Below the pieces are notes generated by a model, which saw only the letters and a program-made list of their open reading frames with translations, did not search any database and was not told the origin of the DNA. From assembly GCF_019443405.1 (NCBI RefSeq), contig NZ_CP080376.1, forward strand, positions 434,001 through 498,000: a DNA stretch of 64,000 nt, written 5' to 3'. Source of the stretch: Brevundimonas sp. PAMC22021. Lineage in GTDB: Bacteria; Pseudomonadota; Alphaproteobacteria; Caulobacterales; Caulobacteraceae. A program made the position numbers and the translations under genes. The stretch's first letter is position 1; each line of letters begins with the position of its first letter. Positions 63,646 to 64,000 of this stretch are shown piece after piece.

Positions 63646-64000
63646 TCAGCCGCCGGCGGGAGCAGTGGGCTGAGGCGCCGCGGCGGTCGCCGGTTGCGAC
63701 GAGACGATCTCGGCGCGCCAGGCTGTATCCGGCTTCAGATAGGCCTGGGCCAAGCGCTGGAGGTCAGGGGGAGTGACCGCCTGCAGGTCCTCCACATTGC
63801 TGCGGATCTGGTCCAGCGCCTGCGGGTCGGATTGGGCCTGGCTGAGTTGGCCCAGCCAGTAGCCGTTGTCGGCCTGGCTGCGGCGCAGGCGCTCCACCGC
63901 AGGCAGGCGGGCGCGGTTCAGCTCGTCCTCGTCCACCGGCTTGTCGCGCAGGTCGGCGGCGATGGCGTCCACGGCCTGGAACAGCGTCGCCAACTCCTCC
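63646..64000 (-). CDS. M16-family (insulinase-type) metallopeptidase, C-terminal part
   Basis: The visible 118 residues run off the right edge. The repeat-like pattern, with AQAYLKPDTAWRAEIVSS near the end preceded by helical DLRDKPVDEDELNRARLP, fits the C-terminal half of an M16 peptidase. The catalytic HxxEH lies outside the window. The C-terminus is Ala/Pro-rich (QPATAAAPQPTAPAGG). Partial, so the call is moderately supported. Confidence 0.7.
   Translation of the reverse strand, partial: EELATLFQAVDAIAADLRDKPVDEDELNRARLPAVERLRRSQADNGYWLGQLSQAQSDPQALDQIRSNVEDLQAVTPPDLQRLAQAYLKPDTAWRAEIVSSQPATAAAPQPTAPAGG

Overview
The window reads as a GC-rich alphaproteobacterial chromosome of the Caulobacterales, most likely Brevundimonas or a close relative; this placement is an inference from gene content. 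It carries a CcrM-type GANTC methyltransferase, the division and cell-wall series murC-murB-ddl-ftsQ-ftsA-ftsZ-lpxC, a Caulobacter-style flagellar operon fliF-fliG-flbE-fliN-flbD with flhA, a TipF-like degenerate EAL protein, and CtrA-like boxes (TTAA-N7-TTAAC, one mismatch each) before ccrM, ddl-ftsQA, ftsZ and fliF. No rRNA, tRNA, CRISPR array, insertion sequence or prophage was recognised.

Layout. 1-1.3 kb: the N-terminus of a glycosyltransferase and ccrM. 1.4-15.6 kb: a membrane hydrolase, then murC-murB, a dehalogenase-like hydrolase on the other strand, ddl-ftsQ-ftsA, a large TonB-dependent receptor, ftsZ and lpxC. 15.6-18.4 kb (minus): lgt, a MidA-type methyltransferase and pgeF, joined by ATGA overlaps. 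18.5-20.2 kb: ubiK-like, YbjN-like and proC. 20.2-22.9 kb (minus): an exported protein and an EnvZ/OmpR-type pair. 23-29.6 kb: ilvE, a ParDE module, a CNT nucleoside transporter, GST, 2H phosphoesterase, thioesterase, DUF3253, a uracil-DNA glycosylase-like protein and a lipoprotein hydrolase. 29.6-37.8 kb: the flagellar cluster, with a class A beta-lactamase between flbD and flhA. 37.9-40.9 kb: a CHASE3 kinase, a receiver protein and a receiver-HisKA_2 kinase. 40.9-46.6 kb: small enzymes, a CsbD protein, a VWA protein, a MntA-HepT module, an HDAC-family enzyme and a GFA protein. 46.7-50.2 kb: xseB, a CsaA-like protein, ispA and dxs. 50.3-53.2 kb: HAD hydrolase, MaoC, ribF and gamma-carbonic anhydrase. 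53.2-54.3 kb: a structured region with an orphan terminator, then a PhoH-family gene. 54.4-58.4 kb: tipF-like, an SDR, a receiver protein and a Kef-type antiporter. 58.4-59.4 kb: repeats only. 59.4-64 kb: ileS, a Cys/Pro-rich exported protein and the end of an M16 peptidase.

How it fits together. CcrM methylates GANTC; ftsZ and ccrM themselves have GANTC sites next to CtrA-like boxes, and boxes also precede ddl-ftsQA and fliF. The window therefore seems to hold much of one cell-cycle circuit linking methylation, division and polar flagellum assembly. The most unusual points are the beta-lactamase coupled to flhA, a probable unannotated structured RNA or leader before the PhoH gene, palindromic repeats that supply stop codons or protein ends, and an isoleucyl-tRNA synthetase that has lost three of its four zinc cysteines.
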